DNA of 64,000 nt from Ligustrum vulgare (Eukaryota; Streptophyta; Magnoliopsida; Lamiales; Oleaceae), in NCBI GenBank assembly GCA_963555705.1, contig OY743171.1, positions 27,026,852 through 27,090,851 on the forward strand, read 5' to 3'. A program made the position numbers and the translations under genes. The notes below the pieces were generated by a model, which made no database searches, was not told the origin of the DNA, and worked only from the letters and a program-made list of their open reading frames with translations. Below are positions 59,801 to 64,000 of the stretch, one piece after another. Within the stretch, counting starts at the first letter, position 1; each line of letters opens with the position of its first letter.

Positions 59801-62800
59801 TTTTGAAAACTCTTGTGTGGTTTGAATAATGTCTTTCTTCACGTGGTTGTACTTTTATTATGTAGTGCATTATTCTCTTGGTGTCTTAATCGTAGCTTAT
59901 TCTACCAACGAACGATTTCAATTGTCTAAATTGCATTGAAAGGAACACTGAAAGCCCCAAAACTATTCTTGAAAACATAATTCCGAATCCCAAGGGTTTG
60001 TACTCAAAAAAAGAAACTCAATCTCTAACTTAAAAAATCTGACTCAAAAATTGCATCCCCAAGTCTTCGTCGACCATAATTTTTCCTCCAACCTTCTTCC
60101 CACATATCATTTCTTTTATAATGCCATTTTTAACATGTTCTTGCAGTCTTGTCTGGTATGAATAATGTCTTTCTTCACGTAGTTGTACTTTTTCTAAGTA
60201 GTGCATTCTCTCGGTGTTTTTATCATAGCTTATTCTACCAATGAACCATTTCAATTGTCCAAAGTGTATTGGAGAGAACAGTGGAAGTCCCAAAATTATT
60301 CCTGAAAAGGGAGTTCCAAATCCTAAGGGTTTATTATACTAAAAAAATAGTCTCAATTTATAATTGAAAAAAAATTAATTCACAATACTTGCGGGTTTTC
60401 AATTTCAAATTGCATCCCTTGGTCGTCTTCGACCATAATTTTGACTCCATCCTTCTTCCCACATATCATTTCTTATATAATGCCCTTTTGAAACGTTTTG
60501 AAAACTCTTGTGTGGTTTGAATAATGTCTTTCTTCACGTGGTTGTACTTTTATTATGTAGTGCATTATTCTCTTGGTGTCTTAATCGTAGCTTATTCTAC
60601 CAACGAACGATTTCAATTGTCTAAATTGCATTGAAAGGAACACTGAAAGCCCCAAAACTATTCTTGAAAACATAATTCCGAATCCAAAGGGTTTGTACTC
60701 AAAAAAAGAATCTCAATCTCTAACTTAAAAAATCTGACTCAAAAATTGCATCCCCAAGTCTTCGTCGACCATAATTTTTCCTCCAACCTTCTTCCCACAT
60801 ATCATTTCTTTTATAATGCCATTTTTAACATGTTCTTGCAGTCTTGTCTGGTATGAATAATGTCTTTCTTCACGTAGTTGTACTTTTTCTAAGTAGTGAA
60901 TTCTCTCGGTGTTTTTATCATAGCTTAGTCTACCAATGAACCATTTCAATTGTCCAAAGTGTATTGGAGAGAACAGTGGAAGTCCCAAAATTATTCCTGA
61001 AAAGGGAGTTCCAAATCCTAAGGGTTTATTATACTAAAAAAATAGTCTCAATTTATAATTGAAAAAAAATTGATTCACAATACTTGCGGGTTTTCAATTT
61101 CAAATTGCACACCTTGGTCGTCTTCGACCATAATTTTTACTCCATCCTTCTTCCCACATATCATTTCTTATATAATGCCCTTTTGACACGTTTTGAAAAC
61201 TCTTGTGTGGTTTGAATAATGTCTTTCTTCACGTGGTTGTACTTTTATTAAGTAGTGCATTATTCTCTTGGTGTCTTAATCGTAGCTTATTCTACCAACG
61301 AACGATTTCAATTGTCTAAATTGCATTGAAGGGAACACTGAAAGCCCCAAAACTATTCTTGAAAACATAATTCCAAATCCAAAGGGTTTCTACTCAAAAA
61401 AAGAATCTCAATCTCTAACTTAAAAAATCTGACTCAAAAATTGCATCCCCTGGTCTTCGTCGACCATAATTTTTCCTCCAACCTTCTTCCCACATATCAT
61501 TTCTTTTATAATGCCATTTTTAACATGTTCTTGCAGTCTTGTCTGGTTTGAATAATGTCTTTCTTCACGTGGTTGTACTTTTATTATGTAGTGCATTATT
61601 CTCTTGGTATCTTAATCGTAGCTTATTCTACCAACGAACGATTTCAATTGTCTAAATTGCATTGAAAGGAACACTGAAAGCCCCAAAACTATTCTTGAAA
61701 ACATAATTCCAAATCCAAAGGGTTTGTACTCAAAAAAAGAATCTCAATCTCTAACTTAAAAAATCTGACTCAAAAATTGCATCCCCAAGTCTTCGTCGAC
61801 CATAATTTTTCCTCCAACCTTCTTCCCACATATCATTTCTTTTATAATGCCATTTTTAACATGTTCTTGCAGTCTTGTCTGGTATGAATAATGTCTTTCT
61901 TCACGCAGTTGTACTTTTTCTAAGTAGTGCATTCTCTCGGTGTTTTTATCATAGCTTATTCTACCAATGAACCATTTCAATTGTCCAAAGTGTATTGGAG
62001 AGAATAGTGGAAGTCCCAAAATTATTCCTGAAAAGGGAGTTCCAAATCCTAAGGGTTTATTATACTAAAAAAATAGTCTCAATTTTTTAATTGAAAAAAA
62101 ATTGATTCAAAATAGTTGCGAGTTTTCAATTTCAAATTGCATCCCTTGGTCGTCTTCGACCATAATTTTGACTCCATCCTTCTTCCCACATATCATTTCT
62201 TATATAATGCCCTTTTGACAGGTTTTGAAAACTCTTGTGTGGTTTGAATAATGTCTTTCTTCACGTGGTTGTACTTTTATTAAGTAGTGCATTATTCTCT
62301 TGGTGTCTTAATCATAGCTTATTCTACCAACGAACGATTTCAATTGTCTAAATTACATTGAAAGGAACACTGAAAGCCCCAAAACTATTCTTGAAAACAT
62401 AATTCCAAATCCAAAGGGTTTCTACTCAAAAAAAGAATCTCAATCTCTAACTTAAAAAATCTGACTCAAAAATTGCATCCCCTGGTCTTCGTCGACCATA
62501 ATTTTTCCTCCAACCTTCTTCCCACATATCATTTCTTTTATAATGCCATTTTTAACATGTTCTTGCAGTCTTGTCTGGTATGAACAGTGTCTTTCTTCAC
62601 GTAGTTGTACTTTTTCTAAGTAGTGCATTCTCTCGGTGTTTTTATCATAGCTTATTCTACCAATGAACCATTTCAATTGTCCAAAGTGTATTGGAGAGAA
62701 TAGTGGAAGTCCCAAAATTATTCCTGAAAAGGGAGTTCCAAATCCTAAGGGTTTATTATACTAAAAAAATAGTCTCAATTTTTTAATTGAAAAAAAATTG

Positions 62801-64000
62801 ATTCAAAATAGTTGCGAGTTTTCAATTTCAAATTGCATCCCTTGGTCGTCTTCGACCATAATTTTGACTCCATCCTTCTTCCCACATATCATTTCTTATA
62901 TAATGCCCTTTTGACAGGTTTTGAAAACTCTTGTGTGGTTTGAATAATGTCTTTCTTCACGTGGTTGTACTTTTATTAAGTAGTGCATTATTCTCTTGGT
63001 GTCTTAATCATAGCTTATTCTACCAACGAACGATTTCAATTGTCTAAATTACATTGAAAGGAACACTGAAAGCCCCAAAACTATTCTTGAAAACATAATT
63101 CCAAATCCAAAGGGTTTCTACTCAAAAAAAGAATCTCAATCTCTAACTTAAAAAATCTGACTCAAAAATTGCATCCCCTGGTCTTCGTCGACCATAATTT
63201 TTCCTCCAACCTTCTTCCCACATATCATTTCTTTTATAATGCCATTTTTAACATGTTCTTGCAGTCTTGTCTGGTATGAACAATGTCTTTCTTCACGTAG
63301 TTGTACTTTTTCTAAGTAGTGCATTCTCTCGGTGTTTTTATCATAGCTTATTCTACCAATGAACCATTTCAATTGTCCAAAGTGTATTGGAGAGAATAGT
63401 GGAAGTCCCAAAATTATTCCTGAAAAGGGAGTTCCAAATCCTAAGGGTTTATTAAACTAAAAAAATAGTCTCAATTTATAATTGAAAAAAAATTGATTCA
63501 CAATACTTGCGGGTTTTCAATTTCAAATTGCACACCTTGGTGGTCTTCGACCATAATTTTTACTCCATCCTTCTTCCCACATATCATTTCTTATATAATG
63601 CCCTTTTGACACGTTTTGAAAACTCTTGTGTGGTTTGAATAATGTCTTTCTTCACGTGGTTGTACTTTTATTAAGTAGTGCATTATTCTCTTGGTGTCTT
63701 AATCGTAGCTTATTCTACCAACGAACGATTTCAATTGTCTAAATTGCATTGAAGGGAACACTGAAAGCCCCAAAACTATTCTTGAAAACATAATTCCAAA
63801 TCCAAAGGGTTTCTACTCAAAAAAAGAATCTCAATCTCTAACTTAAAAAATCTGACTCAAAAATTGCATCCCCTGGTCTTCGTCGACCATAATTTTTCCT
63901 CCAACCTTCTTCCCACATATCATTTCTTTTATAATGCCATTTTTAACATGTTCTTGCAGTCTTGTCTGGTATGAACAATGTCTTTCTTCACGTAGTTGTA
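44878..64000. repeat. Satellite array, sixth block: dimers mixed with 336-bp hybrid monomers in long nested repeats
   Basis: A monomers start at 44878, 46245, 47612, 48307, 49338, 50705, 51736, 53103, 53798, 54493, 55524, 56219, 56914, 57609, 58640, 59335, 60030, 60725, 61756, 62452 and 63148. Steps of 695, 1031 and 1367 bp equal a dimer plus none, one or two 336-bp hybrids (A front half, B back half, joined at GTCTGGTTTGAATAATG). Variant markers show copying at offsets of 3116 bp (53.8-60.0 kb), 3093 bp and 2398 bp (47.6-53.8 kb). The array runs past the right edge. Confidence 0.9.

Noticed and set aside
7041..64000. Dozens of 60-122-codon frames in the satellite treated as a gene family
   Set aside because: They repeat with the monomer period, most begin at TTG or GTG, and three of four monomer types have stops. 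They are kept as one finding about origin, not as genes.
7041..64000. CRISPR array
   Set aside because: There are no short direct repeats separated by unique spacers; monomers are contiguous and ~350 bp long.
7041..64000. CENP-B-box-like motif or telomeric repeat in the monomers
   Set aside because: No match to the CENP-B box pattern or to a run of TTTAGGG was found by eye, so centromere or telomere identity is not claimed.

Overview
This window looks like a gene-poor, AT-rich piece of a plant nuclear chromosome (probably pericentromeric, subtelomeric or another heterochromatic block; the sequence does not say which). The evidence is Ty3/gypsy-type LTR retrotransposons with primer-binding sites for plant initiator tRNA-Met, and about 54 kb of ~350-bp satellite DNA. 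I find no ordinary host gene, no rRNA or tRNA gene and no prokaryotic feature. The species cannot be named from the sequence.

Region 1 (1-6982) is a nest of related LTR retroelements. A minus-strand element enters from the left: gag start at 55-1, structured leader, primer-binding site, and a complete 5' LTR at 627-1506. It sits against a truncated LTR (1507-1725) of plus-strand element B. B (internal region 1726-4027) and C (4879-6754) lie in tandem and share one complete LTR (4028-4878); C then runs into a truncated LTR (6755-6982). Neither B nor C encodes reverse transcriptase, RNase H or integrase. They carry a decayed aspartic-protease segment (B), a gag-position N-terminal ORF (C), and in both a Glu/Lys-rich segment with a conserved ~85-residue C-terminal domain, so they are non-autonomous.

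Region 2 (7041-64000) is one satellite array of about 155 monomers. Left of about 22.4 kb the repeating unit is mostly a four-monomer higher-order repeat (types A-B-C-D, ~1395-1400 bp). To the right it is mostly an A-B dimer of ~695-698 bp, with recent long-range duplications (offsets of 3486, 4682, 3116, 3093 and 2398 bp) and 336-bp hybrid monomers. Element D, a third member of the non-autonomous family, is inserted at 10759-13594 with two 793-bp LTRs and a 5-bp target duplication (CGAAC). Removing it restores the satellite phase.

The most interesting signals are regulatory and structural. (a) All the LTR types carry an array of the palindrome TTACGGCCGTAA, largely in pairs about 21 bp apart, two turns of the helix. 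(b) The leaders of all four elements carry two stem-loops in the same order whose arms change together, and the U5 regions of B, C and D carry two further covarying stem-loops. This suggests selected RNA structure in transcripts that otherwise code for little. (c) Type A satellite monomers keep a ~100-codon open frame on the minus strand, with homologous but stop-interrupted frames in types B, C and D, so the satellite may derive from a once-coding fragment. All copy comparisons here were made by eye.
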